Shown here piece by piece: positions 1 to 12,800 of a stretch of DNA of 64,000 nucleotides. The notes beneath the pieces were generated by a model that was not told the origin of the DNA, ran no database searches, and saw only the letters and a list, made by a program, of their open reading frames with translations. The stretch comes from Adenanthera pavonina (Eukaryota; Streptophyta; Magnoliopsida; Fabales; Fabaceae), in assembly GCA_026686845.1 (NCBI GenBank), contig JAIVEN010000012.1:27158501-27222500 (forward strand), written 5' to 3'. A program made the position numbers and the translations under genes. Position 1 is the first letter of the stretch. The number at the start of each line of letters is the position of its first letter.

Positions 1-598
1 GATTTACTTCAAAGGAACCACTCCTATGAGATTTGACCCCCCTGAATCCCAATTTGACAAAACAGGCTACAGGCACTTAAACACCCTAACTAGGCCCAAA
101 AACACATTGCATCATACATAACACATACAACACATTTTCACATACAGCCATACATACAATCATTCATAACGATCCTTACTATGTCTTATATTCATTACAA
201 AACCTTCTATCATACTTGGCAAAAGATACATTATCCAAAATACACATAAACTACATAGATCTAGTATTTCTACTTCCGCTGTTGTTCCTTCAGCTTCTCC
301 AGACCAGTGTCAGAACTGTCACTTGAAAGGTTAGTTCATAGGAGAGGGGTGTGAGACAATGTCTCAGTAACCGGGGACAACTACACACACACACATATAT
401 ATACATATATCTCATACAATTCATGAATGCAATATGAAATGAATGGAATGCTCCAAGGCAGCTCGCCACGACGCCACCTCATTCAGCCATAAACACGCCA
501 CTGGAATTGGCTCTCGCTGCGGCGTAGTGTTCTTTCAGACTCCACTTGAACCTTCCTTCGTCCCGTTTTTCTCCGGTTCTGCACACCATGCCAACATC
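1..598 (-). mobile_element. Family A LTR, partial, reversed (A0)
   Basis: This stretch matches the reverse complement of the family A LTRs at 33098, 38324 and 42260. Shared marks are the segment telling of 'ggttgtccccagttactgag' (here reversed near 365-385), the CA/TA-rich run after it, and the 'ccggttctgcacaccatgcc' end near 573-592. The window start cuts its 3' part. An internal piece seen in other copies is missing around 449/450, and the terminal ~40 bp with the TG end are not visible near 598. It has no coding capacity. The LTR assignment rests on better copies in the window that have TG/CA-type ends and 5 bp target duplications. Confidence 0.75.
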
Positions 599-599
599 A

Positions 600-1514
600 A
601 CCATATAAATTGTTGAAAATAACCATATGAATGAAAAAAGTTGTAAATTTTTTACATATGTGACGGGGCCTAATTAGACCAAAAATAATATATTTCAATC
701 AATCATATAAAATAAATGGTTAAGATAAAGTTTTCAGTTACAATAAATTTTTAAGTTAATTTAAAATCTATTATATATATATAATCAGAGGTAATAGGTA
801 TTAATTTTGCATTAATTCTATTTTAATGCTAGTGTGGTGGAATGTCACATTTGCAGGCCGTATGTATTAACATGGATTGCTGACATAGAATAATATAAAT
901 TAATACATAATAATACTGCATAATTTTTATTAACCCAATTTGAATTTTAAACTTTGAAATCCTCCACATATAAAAATGATAATAAATTATACCACATTTA
1001 ATAATAATAATTGTAATCAATAAATTTAAAATTGACGCCATTAAATCATTTTGAATTTTGAAATAATGATAATAATAATCACATTCATGATCACCTATAT
1101 TTAACGACTCATTGTCATTTTGGTTCATAGAAAGCATTTTCCTAATTTTTTTAGTTTTCAAATTTTCTAATTCATCTGTTTCTTTGTGCAGATTTGTCCC
1201 TTGATATTATTCAGGGCCTCATCTCCATCATCATCTATAGGTCGGTCACTGATCCATTGAAAGTTTTTATTGTCTATATTAAAACTGTTTTCTTCAAACC
1301 ATATATATAATATATGCATTATCTACTAACGTTTATACTTTGTTGAATCGTAGTTTTGGGTTTTCTTGGAAAGCCATTATGGTTGCTACAGTGGATTGGG
1401 AAAGGGTAGTCCATGAAATAGTGATCAGCATATCTGGCCATGAAGGAATCAAATAAGTGGCTTTCGTGTAAGATCAGCATTTTATCAAGTCAAACTTATT
1501 ATAAGCTAATTATA
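600..1514. other. AT-rich non-coding DNA with a repeat unit
   Basis: No gene is visible. Positions 600-770 hold a unit related to the diverged tandem repeats at 3230-4690, sharing a phrase like 'ccaaaaataatatattt' followed by 'caatcatataaaa'. The open frame at 829-1161 on the minus strand is low complexity and has no recognisable domain. Confidence 0.5.
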
Positions 1515-2002
1515 AATATTAAATGAAGTCGTTCGTGGTTAGCTTGTAAAGATACAAGAAAAATATCACTATCAATCGGATGTAGTTCAAACTGTCCGTA
1601 TTCAAATATTCAAACTATATATGAATTAGTGGTATATCTATGTGTGTGCAGAAATAAGTATATTTTTTAGTGTGTTTTGGGTTGAATAAAAAGAATACTT
1701 TTGAGTTAGTCTCGATCAAGTTTGTTATTAATTTAAGATGTATAGGATGACAAACTTTTTAAAGAGTAGCTTCAAAGTTTGAAATTTGGGTATCATGACA
1801 TAAAATCATCATTGTATCAAATCAAACTTATTATAAGATAAATATAAATATCATGGTTAGCTTGTAAGGATATAAAAGAAAAATATCACTATCGATCGGA
1901 TGTAGTTCAAAGGTCAAACTCTCTCTATTCAAATATTCAAACTTACGTTTGTGTATAGATGAATTATATCTTTTTTATTTTGATACTATAGATGAATTAT
2001 AT

Positions 2003-2541
2003 GATACAAGTTGGGTGGTTAAAGTGGAGGAAAACAACATGAGTTATTTGTGACCGCAAGGTGCCTACTAATCTTAAAGGAAAATTTTATAGAACAGCTA
2101 TAAGGCCAGCAATGCTATATGGTAGTGAATGTTGGGCTTTGAAAGGACAATAAGAGCATAAGATGAGAATAGTAGAGATGAGAATGTTGAGATGGATGTG
2201 TGGTCATACAAAATTGGATAAGATACGAAATGACTGTATACGAAGGAAAGTTGGGGTAGCACCTATCGAGGAGAAAATGGTGGAAAATCGTTTAAGGTGG
2301 TTTGAGCATGTACAAAGAAGAGGGCAAGAGGAGTCAGTGAAGAGAGTTGATCAAATGGCCTGGAACCTAATCAAAAGGCGTAGAGGAAGACCAAAAAGAA
2401 CATTAAGGGAAGTTATAAGGAATGACCTTTCGAGAAATGATTTATCTGAGGAGATAACATTTAATAGAGCTCATTGGCGTCGTTTAATCTATGTAGCCGA
2501 CCCCATTTAGTGGGATAAGGCTATTGTTATTGTTATTGTTG
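2003..2541 (+). mobile_element. 5'-truncated RTE-type LINE, end of the RT ORF
   Basis: The frame through 2163-2510 encodes the C-terminal end of a plant LINE reverse transcriptase, with the familiar strings AIRPAMLYGSECWA, MRMLRWMCGHT, IRNDCIRRKVGVAPIEEKM and ENRLRWFEHVQRR. The match extends upstream to about 2010 in the same frame but is broken by in-frame stops at 2040-2042 (TGA) and 2151-2153 (TAA). The 3' end has no poly(A); it ends in a TTGTTA-type microsatellite after a 'gggataaggct' motif, as in RTE-clade elements. A perfect 12 bp target duplication, gatgaattatat, flanks it at 1991-2002 and 2542-2553. The ATG at 2163 is internal and not a real start. It is dead and 5'-truncated. Confidence 0.9.
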
Positions 2542-2707
2542 GATGAATTATATCTTTGTGTGTGCCAAACCAAGTATATTTTTTAGTGTTTTGGGTTGAA
2601 TAGAAAGAATATTTTTGATTTAGTTATAATGCGTTAATCTTGACTACGTTTGCTATTAAGTTTATTTAAGGATGTAACTTAAGATGAATAGGAGAATAAT
2701 TATCTTT

Positions 2708-2734
2708 ATTTTATTGATATATATATATATATAT
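2708..2734. repeat. (AT)n microsatellite
   Basis: A run of AT dinucleotides inside copy 1 of the paralogous block. The matching place in copy 2 (near 52624-52638) has a shorter run, as expected from slippage. Confidence 0.8.
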
Positions 2735-3229
2735 GAATTATACCTATTAAGTTAATTTAAAGATGTAACTTTATGGCTGAAAAAAAAAGATGTAATTAAC
2801 TTAAAATGTATTGAAGGATAATTAGTGTGTTTTCCTCTTGTAAAAGGTCAATGATTATTTTTTTAAGTATTAAGGGAATTCCCCAACCAACAATCAAAAT
2901 ACACAATTATCTGCCAATTATACCAAACTTTATTGGTGCTCAATGGTTTTTTAATTTATAGAGTTTTGTATCATAAGTTCATGCATATATCTTGAAAATT
3001 TTCTCTTTTATTGTTATATTTTAAACTATAATTACATGATAAAAGTAGGGACTAAAAACTCACATCTTAGCATGGAGAGAGCACCATGTCAGCATTTTTC
3101 TCAGCAATTTTATATTTGGAGATGAAGGACTATTGAAACAATTTGCTTGGTCATCAGATACAAATTTACGCTATCGACAAAGGAATTGTTTAATGATGTG
3201 AAATTTTCTTGGGTCATGTAATGTATCGT

Positions 3230-4690
3230 TTTTTTTTTGGTACATGATGGGGGCTATAGACCCAAACACAATATATTTTTAGTCAATCATCTAAAAGAAA
3301 TGGTTATAATAAATTTGAAGCCAATTAAATTTTTTGCTGCAGAAAAAAGTCATTTAAAATATGAAATTGGTAGGTTAATTTTCCACACTAAATTTATGAA
3401 ATGTTAATAAATTTGATTGGTTTATCAATCATATAAATTTTTGAAAATAACCATTTGAATAAAAAAAGTTGTAAATTTTTTACATGTATGGTGTGGGGTC
3501 TTGTTAGGCCAAAAATAATATATTTCATTCAATCATATAAAATAAATGATTATGATAAAATTTTGAGTTATAATAAATTTTTGAGTTAATTTAAAATTTG
3601 TTGGTAAAACAAATCAAGTAAAATATAAAATTGATTTGTTCATTTTCCGCGTTAAATTTTTAAAATGGTAATAAATTTGATTAGTTTATCAACCTTCAAC
3701 CATACAAATTGTTGGTCAAGAAAACATGAATTCAAAAAAAAATTATAAATTTTTTTAGTTACTTTACCGGGCCTGAGCCCAAAAATAATATATTTTAAGT
3801 CAATCATATAAAAGAAATAATTATAATAAACCAATAGTAAAACTAAAATATTATTGAAAATTCAGATGTCTTTTTCTTTCCTTATCTGTTAGCTATTTGT
3901 ACATTTATATTTGATATGGTAAATTTTTTAAAGAAGATATTTGAATTTTTATATTTTTGTTTCCTTGCCACACAATATGTGAAATAAAAAGTATTCACTT
4001 TAAATGGCTGGTAAATTTATTATAAATAAACTATGTAATTTTATTTTGCTGACTTGGCTTTAAAAATTACAAGTTAACATTTTCATTGTGTTAATTATTA
4101 ATGGTGTTAATAAAAAAGAAACTTGTGATTATCTATTGAAAGTTATAAAACAAAAAAGAAACTTAATAAATTTAAAGAATTAAATTGAAACTTGGTAACA
4201 ACTATTAAAGGATTTTTTTTGCGCCAAACAAATATTAAAGGATTAAAACTGTTCTTTTGCCAATGTAAAATTGATTGGTTCATTTTTCACATTAAATTTT
4301 TGGAATGGTAAAAAATTTGATTGGTTTATAAACCATATGAGTTATTGGTCCAGAAAATAACCATATAAATTGAAAAAAAGGGTACTTGATGGTGGCCTAA
4401 GCACAAAATTAATATATTTTACGACAATCTTATAAAAGAAATTATTATAATAAATTTTTGAGTCAATTAAATTTTTTTAGCAAAAAGTAGTGAATTAAAA
4501 TATAAAATTGCTTGCTTTATTTTCCACATTAAATTTTTGAAATGGTAATAAGTTTATCGGGTTTACAAACCAAATGAATTAAATAATAACAACTTTTTTT
4601 TATGTATATGACGAGGGCTAAGCCCAAAAATAATATATGCCAATCATATAAAAGAAATGGCTGTAATAAATTTTGGGAAAAATAAAACTG
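3230..4690. repeat. Diverged tandem repeats, ~215-270 bp period
   Basis: A consensus phrase recurs: a 'gggcct/ggcta' stretch, 'cccaaaaataatatattt', 'caatcatataaaagaaat', 'ataataaatttttgagt', then 'aaaattgattggttcattttccacattaaattttt'-like text in shorter matching pieces. The 'caatcat' landmarks lie near 3282, 3530, 3801, 4424 and 4641, with spacings of roughly 217-270 bp, apart from a larger gap at 3850-4230. One outlying unit sits at 600-770. Units are too diverged to be a young satellite. No coding capacity. Confidence 0.6.
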
Positions 4691-4964
4691 CAGGTCCTGT
4701 AGTTCTCACGTAATTTTGAGGGGGAAATTGATCTATAGAATTTATTATAAATTGAAACCTATTCTACATTTAATTAAGGTTACATACCATTAATCCTTAA
4801 ATCAAATAAATTGAAATATAAGATTATGATAATGCACTTTACTCTCCCCCCCTCCAAACACCATCACTGGAGTTGGCCACTTGCCGGTGACTAGTCAATA
4901 GCTAGTTAATGTTGGCAAGTGATTGATTAATAGCTGGTCAATGGTTGTTGGTCGTAAGTGGTTT

Positions 4965-5725
4965 TGCAACATCTTTTTCCAAAATTTGTAATTTGTTTAC
5001 TCTAAATTTGTGACTCAATTTTCCAATTTTTACTATTAATAATTATTACAATGACTAACAACTTCTTTTTCCAAATTTTCAATTTAATTATTCTAAATTT
5101 ATAATTTATTTTCCAAATTTTTATCATCAATTATTCAAATAGTTTGTAATTTCTATTTTCATATTTTACAATTTATTTACTTTAAATTTGTGACTCTTTA
5201 TTCTAAATTTTAATTTACCATGAATTGCTTTAATGCTATGCAACTTCCTTTTCATGATTTTCAATTTACTTTAAATTTGTAACTTATTTTTCAAATTTTT
5301 ACTATGAAAGAATTCAATTTTAACTACTAAATGTTTTCAATTGTTTCAATAGTAAAAATATGGAAATTGAATTGTAAATTTAAAACAATCAAATTCTAAA
5401 ATCTAAAAATGAAAAAAAGAAGTTGCAATTTGAATAATTCATAGTAAAAATTTAGTGAATGACTTGCAAATTCAGGTAAGTATGTTACAAAATTTGGAAC
5501 AGAAGTTGAAAACCTCTTGAATAATTTATACTTAAAATTTGTAAAATGAGTTACAAAATTAGAGTAAGCATATTGCAAATAGTGGAAAAGATGTTGTAAA
5601 GAATTGAAACAATTCATTGTAAGAATTTAGAAAAAAAGTTGCAAATTTAAAATAAATAAGTTGTAAATTTTGAAAAAAAAATTGCAAACTACTAAAATGA
5701 TTCATAGTAATTTGGCATTGAAATT
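4965..5725. repeat. Two opposed arrays of ~90 bp repeats (inverted structure)
   Basis: From 4965 to about 5335 a unit of ~90 bp recurs about four times on the plus strand; its key parts read 'caacttctttttccaaattt', 'tttactctaaatttgt' and 'ccaaatttttactatgaa'. From about 5395 to 5725 the same unit recurs in reverse complement. The two arrays face each other around a short AT-rich centre near 5340-5395, so the whole could fold back as a long imperfect hairpin. I see no transposase and no obvious target duplication. The open frame at 5396-5617 is a by-product of the repeat. Confidence 0.6.
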
Positions 5726-6104
5726 ATTGACAATTTAGCGCATTTTAGTAATTTGGCATTGAAATTAGTCATTGTACTTTAAATTTTTTTAAATGGCTCC
5801 CCAAACTTTACTCCATCCAATCCATTACTTCTTCTATTTTTGTATATTGAAGCAAAGGCTTATAGTTGTCATTAACTCTGTTAATTCTATTTAGGTGGTT
5901 GATGGTATGCTTAAGTGGAAGGTGACGAGACAATTGTAGGGATATGGTGAATAGCCTGAGGACACGTCGGACTAAGGACTAGAACAAAATGGATTGCGAT
6001 CAACATTCTTTAATTGTCGAAGAGAGGAGAGTAAATCTAAAGGCTTAGAATTCCATCGTTGAGCAATTACTGATTAGACTTCATCCTAAAATAATTAGGA
6101 TTGT

Positions 6105-6556
6105 TAGAGCTAGCAAAATGGGTCAAGCCCGATGGGCCAACTTGAAAAGCTCAAAAAAAATGAACGGGTTGAACTTCAATATTTGGTGCCAAAATAAATT
6201 TTGGGCTTTTCGGAGTTGGCCCGTGGCGGGTCGGCCCATTTAGCTAGTTTCCTTTTTTTTATTTAAAATATTAAAAAATACATATTATTTTATTAATTAG
6301 TGATATATAAATCATAAAATTTAAATATTATGTTAATTTTTTGTGAATAATAATAATAATAATTAGTTGTATTAATTTAAATAAATATATAAAAAAATTT
6401 TAAAAAAGCATAAAAAATATTTAGAAAAAACAAAAAAGCTCATGGGTCGGCCCGTAAGCCCGATCCTATGGGCTCGAGCTTGACTTTTGAGGCCCGTTTG
6501 TCAAATCGGGCTTTTCGGCCTGGCCCGTGACGGGCCAACCCGGTTTGACAGCTCTA
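6105..6556. mobile_element. Non-autonomous hAT-like element (MITE-like)
   Basis: The ends are inverted: 'tagagctagcaaaatgggtc' at 6105 against the reverse complement of 'aacccggtttgacagctcta' ending at 6556. Both ends are rich in GGGTCGGCCC / GGGCC blocks around an AT-rich centre. The flanks 'aggattgt' (6097-6104) and 'aggatttg' (6556-6563, one base shared with the end) look like an imperfect 8 bp target duplication, which fits hAT. No ORF is present. The class is inferred from terminus and duplication length, not from a transposase. Confidence 0.65.
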
Positions 6557-9500
6557 GGATTTGTAGGTCTAATTCCAAATATCTCAAAATTACAATTATG
6601 AAATTTAACCCACAAGTTATATAATAGTGGAAATTAAAATAGACACAATACCTCTTGTAACACCTTACTCCTGACCACCTCCTGACTTGACCAAAAATTT
6701 CAAAAATCAATATAACACAGCTCAAACATCTCACAATTTTTTCCTAAAACTTCAGAGTAGTGGAAAATGCTACAAAACATCTCGAGAAACACTAGAACAA
6801 CTAAACAGTACGTACAGCCGCAACTGCTATAGTACCACCGTGACTCTGATGCCCTCTGGTTCACTAGTACCGTGGCCTGGCTTCCTAGAGTTGCGGCGCA
6901 CCTATGCTGATGCAACATCAACAAAGTTCATCCTTCGGGGGGAACTTCTAACGAGCATAACTTTATGCTCCGACCTCCGATTGACTTGATTCCAACTCCT
7001 ACAAGTCAATCTTGTCCCAATCTAATCATAGACACCAATTTTACTTTGATCCAACTATGTATGGAGATGTTGAACATCCAACACCGTTTTAGCCACTTTT
7101 TGACCAAAACTGACCATTTCCAACTTCCAATCACCAAAGGCAAAGGGGCACTCAGGGACCATTTACACAAGTCTTAATCCACTTAACCAACTTGTTCAAA
7201 GAGGTTTCACCTTAAAGGAACCATTCTTCTGAGATTTGACCCTTGAACCCCATATTGACAAAGTGGGCTATAGGCTCAAAACACACCAATAATGTCTAAT
7301 TCCACCTTTGTGCTCACGAACACTACTATACAGACTTCCCAATATCCAAAACCATACATGCATCCCAATACAACACAACCATATCCATATCATACCAACA
7401 TCATTACAAACATCAGGATCCGCATATACATTACAACCATACTATCCTATTTAACATAACATACATAGACATTATGCATGTATATTACAAAGACTTGATA
7501 TTCCCATATTTAGTGCACTACTCTCTGGTCTTCTCTGGACTAGTGTCAAAACTTTCATATGAAATGTTAGTTCATGGGAAAGGGGTGTGAGACAAAGTCT
7601 TAGTAACCGGGGACAACCACACACAATATATATATTGATCCATACAATTGTGCACATGGTGCAATGAAATGCTAATGAATGGTATACATGTTCTCCCTCA
7701 TTCATGGCTAGAATCATGAGCTATCATCATCACAAGATATTTCAATAGATGATTTTCTTCCAACAATTAGTGAAGACCGATTCTGAGATATCACCAAACT
7801 CACCTTACTCTAATACAACCTGGCCAATGGTTACACTAGAGCTCTGACTGTGGCTCTTCTTCCCTTGGACCACCGCGAATTGGTGGTGATTTGGGGAAAG
7901 TGCATCCCTAAATCCACTGCCACCTGGCTCTCTCAAAGAGAGGATTTAATGATAATAATGTTTTATTATATTATATTGTCCTCTGCCACCTGCCTCTCCC
8001 ACGGAGAGGATTTAGCGATAGGGATCTTTATCATATCATTGTCTCATATCATATCATCATCACCTCATCATTAATATCTAACTATGCAATCATATGGTGA
8101 TGATGCTAATATCATGCCAACATGCCTCAAACACACATATATATCATCATTACAAATATCATATGGACATGGTAGCATGCAATGGTATGAGGATGTTACA
8201 TATCATGCATACACCACATATATAATCATCATATATCAACTCGCCTTGTACACACCATGATATATAGAAAATCACACACATACACAACCAATATCGTGGT
8301 ATGAAAAGGAACATGCACATATACATATATACTATCATATCTCACTATACAATACAAACCATACAGATAATACAAATACCCAGTTACCTCAATTGTCACT
8401 ACCACATGCACATGAGTTCCACAAGCTTTCTTGAATGCCAATCCAACGACTTAACTTCTCTGGTCAACCAAATAACCTTTACAATGCCATAAAACCTTCA
8501 ATTAATGTACAATCCAAACATCTGAATCCTATAGTTCAACAACTTTGGCCTAACCTAAGGTTCTAATACCATTTTCATATATCATTAAGCTCCTACAGAC
8601 CATTCAAACTTTACTCAACCACACATATCTCAGATTCCATACTCCCTCTAATAATTTCAACCTAGGGTTAAGCTCAAATCATACATATACCTTTTAAAAC
8701 TTACACCCAAGGATTACACACACCAAATCACACTCCATAAATCTCATTTCATCTATTTTAATCGGTGGGATTCATCATCACAAATCCCAACGTATCCCCA
8801 AAATATTCAACTCAAAACCGAAAAAAAATGGAGAGGGAGGAGTCGGGATCACTTATCAACCAAGATCCAAGCTTCAAGAGGTTGAAAATCACTTCTAAAG
8901 GCCAAAATCTTTGAACCATAGTAGAGTCTCTCTGTCGATCCCTCTGTTTCTTTCCTTTCTGTTCATTCGAAATGATTCTGATTTAATTTAAACTAGTTTC
9001 TCAACTCTTGCCGTGGCCCCAAAAAAGCTCGCCTCTGTCTTGTTAGTTTTAGCTAGAAAATGTCATTCTGGAGCTCTCTTGCCACGGCGGCCTTGCTCCT
9101 CACTGCAGTGTGGAGCTCTTTCAGCCTCCACTTGAACCTTTCCTCTATCCTGTTTCCTTTGGTTTTGTACACAGTACCATATATGTAACACCCTACCTCC
9201 TAACACCTCCTGAATCGACCAAACACAACCCAATCACCTTGAAACAACTTCCCACAACTTCAGAACAGTGGAAATGAACCCCAAAAACACAAAAAATTGG
9301 GCTGGGGCTATGGCCGCTACAGTCCGTCTTAGCTCCAGCCTCCCTTATTTTCACACTCTTCTGCCTCCACTGGCGCCGCGGCTTGGACCTTAGTGCCGCT
9401 ACGCCCTTTGCTGGTTTTCACACCAGCAAAAACTCAACACCGGGCGAATTTTCGACATGCATAACTTTATGCTCTAACATCCGATTGACTTGATTCCAAC

Positions 9501-9829
9501 TTCTACAGGTCAATTTAGTCCCAATCTATCTATAGACACCAACTTTGCCTCAATCCAACTTCGTATGGAGAGTCTGGACCCCTAATGCTGTTTTGTCCAC
9601 TTATTGACTAAAACTCACCACTAAGCACCTCCAATTGTCACCAAAGGCAAATGGTTGCTCAGAGACCATTTATACAAGTCCAAAATCCCCAAACCAACTT
9701 GTCCAAAAAGGTTTTACCTCAAAGGAACTACTCCTTTGAGATTTGACGCCCTCGAACCCCAACTTGATAAAGCAGGTTACAGGTCCTAACACACCAACCA
9801 TGCCCAAAAACACCTTTCATCATACCTAA

Positions 9830-12800
9830 TGTAATATCCCTATTTTTATGGGATATTATAAAATGAATAAAAGATGAGAAATGAAGTGAGACAAAAAGGT
9901 TATATAGAATTGGGCTTTAGAAGGAATTAATTTCTCATCTAATTTTCAGAAGAAGTTATGTTTGGTCCTTAATTGGAAGTAATTTTCCATAAGGTCCTTA
10001 GCAAAAATTAATTCCAGAACTTACCCCGAAAAATATGCAATATACCACTTGAATGAAAGTCCGCTCCAAGCTGAGCGTAATGGTATAAGTATTGCATGCT
10101 CGGGAGGTCCAGGTTGAGAGATAGACCAATTTGAAGTTAATGTGAATAGTGAAAAATGAAATAATTAAAAATTGGTCTTTCGGTGAAATTACAAGAAAGT
10201 ACCCGAAAGAATGGATAATTATATTTTTGACCCGGTTCAGGGGTAAAACGGTCATTACCACATTAGAAGTAAAATGTGAATAATGAATTGAAGGCCCAAA
10301 AATGAAAAATTTGATATTATAAAATGCATGAGGAATTGGATAAAACAGAGAGACACCGTTAAGTGCAAAGAAGGGCAAAGAGTTCATTTTTTCCAGTTGG
10401 ATGGAAAAATAAGAAATTATATTTTTTCCCCCAAAGAATTATGAAAAGGACATTAAAGTCATAAAATTACGGTGAAGGAGCATGAGAAATGTCTTAGGGA
10501 AAATTACACCTAAGGACCCGAAAGTTTCAAGAATTGTAAATTAGCCCCGGGTCAAGGGCATTTTCGTAAATATAAAAAATTATGGTCAAAATGAAGCTCT
10601 CAATGAGTTAGACCCAATGAAATATATTATGAAATTTGTTAAGGTCAAACTAACATTTATTGGGTAATTAGGGTTTAATATTAATATTTTACCCGATAAA
10701 AGTCAGTTTAGACTGCAGGAAAATGCAGTATTGATCCAAGGACAATGATTGGACCTTAATAAAATTAATTTTGGGTCTAGATAATGATGTTGGACAAAAA
10801 ATAATTGTTAGATAATCCTGTACCAGTTTAATGACAATTTTGGCAAAAATACTTAATCGGTACGGGTAAATTTAATCGGTAAAGAGTATTTTGGTCCATT
10901 AAAGTTTATTATATAATTTTTGGCCAAAAAAAGGAGGTGATCCACGTATTAATGAGCAGATGGGATACAAATGGAATTATGTGAAAAGCTTTTTAAAAGA
11001 TAAAGCAAATAAAAGTGTATAGAAAAGCTAAGTGATTAATTATATGACATAATCATCATTTTAAGCATAACACTTCATCTCCCTCACGTAAAAAGCACGC
11101 TGAACCAGTGGAGAAGAGTGCAAAGTGGCGTGAAAGAGAGAGAGCAAAAGGGAGAGGGAAAAATCACAAGTTTGGTCCCAAAAACTCAAGGTAATTTCTT
11201 TTAACCATTATCTTGTGATCTCTTGAGCTTTTGAAGAGTTTAGTAGGCTATTCTCTCTCATTTTTCTCACTGAATTTTTGACCTAGAGAGAGAGTAGAGA
11301 GAGAAAATGAAGCCATGAAGAAAGTGATCCATGAAAAGTGATGTTTAGGCTTCAAGGATTAAGATTATGCCATTAGATTGCAAATTAATCGGGTAGATAT
11401 TTTTCTACAAATTTATGAAAATTTCTGCCTATTTAGGGTTTGGAAATGAAAGAGAATTTCATGATTTTGACCCCAAAAATGGATTCCTTGGGTCCAAAAT
11501 AGGTAGATACAAGTATGTTGTACAAGAAAAAGCTTAAGATTAAGAAAGTGAAATTTTTAGCTTTTTGAAGCTTAATTCGGAATGAACAGTAACCGAGCTA
11601 GAGATGGAATTTGGCAATTCTGAGGCCATATTTGGATTCCTCATGAAAAATTACATGGAATAGAGGTATAATTCATCATTTTTGAGTTAGGAATGAATTT
11701 TTGGTGAATTTTTGAAGAATTAGGGTTTCATGAACACTTTTTGAAGAAAGTCATGGAACCATTAGCTTGAATATTTGTTTGATTATGCATTAGGACTTGA
11801 AGAAGCCCAAGGAAGCTAGGGGGAGCATTGGTATCAAGTTGAAGAGTAAGAAAAAGCATGAAGGTAGCAATTTACCTATTCTTGCCTTATATTGTCATGT
11901 GATTTTCAATGAGTTTGATGACTTGCCTATTGTTTGCTATGATCAATTGTGATGCTTTGAGAATGTTGGCTGAGTTAATTGAGGGTTTTGAGACCCCGGG
12001 ATGTCTAAAATACAAAACAAAAATCTGCCGAAATTTTTGTAAAATATTATGGCATAAATGTTTAAAAGCATTTACTTGATATTTTATGATGATTATATGC
12101 TTAATGTGATAATATGATTGCATGAATGGTGATTGCTACTGAGATTCTTTGAATCTCACCCCCCTTCAATGACTAACCATGCTAGGGAGAACCAATGCAA
12201 AAGAGTTAAGGAAGGAGCAAAAGGCATGAAGAAGGAAATGATGTTGCAAGCCATTGTGTTATAGGGTGAATGGTTATTCGTGCCTTGCTTTGTATGAAAT
12301 TATAAAATAGTGAATAATATGTTAATGTTGTAGAAAATGTATGAAATTTTTCAGTTCTGTATGTTGGGATATAAAGTTATATTCTACCAAGTTACATGCC
12401 AAAATGAGTTCATTTGCAAGGGTTTTGGCAAGGAAATTGCAATGTGGACTGAAACAGGGCATTTTCCCAACATGTCTGTTTCATTCAGCCTTATTCTGTA
12501 CTTAATGTGAGATTAGGTTTATGTTATTTTTATAACACATATAGGGCATCTCAACCTTTAATATGGCACCTAATTCACCTCATTTGGAGTTATGTACAAT
12601 TAATGGTGAATTTTCTAAGTTAGGGTTCAGAACAGAGAAAGATTGGGAAAACTGGAAACTGAAAGTTAAGTACTGGAAAATTAAAAAGATAATATAAATC
12701 GTGCAGAGCTCCAAAATTTCAGTGGTTTATATTTATGGAAAGGCATATGTTTTAAGTTTCATATGCCACTGATTTGGAGGTAATTGGAGCTATATGATAG

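Larger units (their letters stand above)
1515..2970. repeat. Paralogous block, copy 1 (pairs with 51957-52912)
   Basis: This block aligns almost end to end with 51957-52912. Both copies contain two related internal units, each with 'atatcactatc' and 'cggatgtagttcaaa' followed by 'ttcaaatattcaaact', so a tandem duplication predates the block duplication. Copy 1 carries an extra ~540 bp LINE insert (2003-2541). Copy 2 is cut on the right by a family A LTR at 52913, exactly where copy 1 continues with 'ttttgtatcataag'. The block is non-coding apart from the insert. Confidence 0.85.

Noticed and set aside
829..1161. 110-codon open frame on the minus strand
   Set aside because: Composition is low complexity (I, N, Y, K from AT-rich DNA), with no domain, no upstream signal and no similarity that I recognise.
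10072..10140. Functional tRNA gene
   Set aside because: No cloverleaf can be formed and the B box is decayed.
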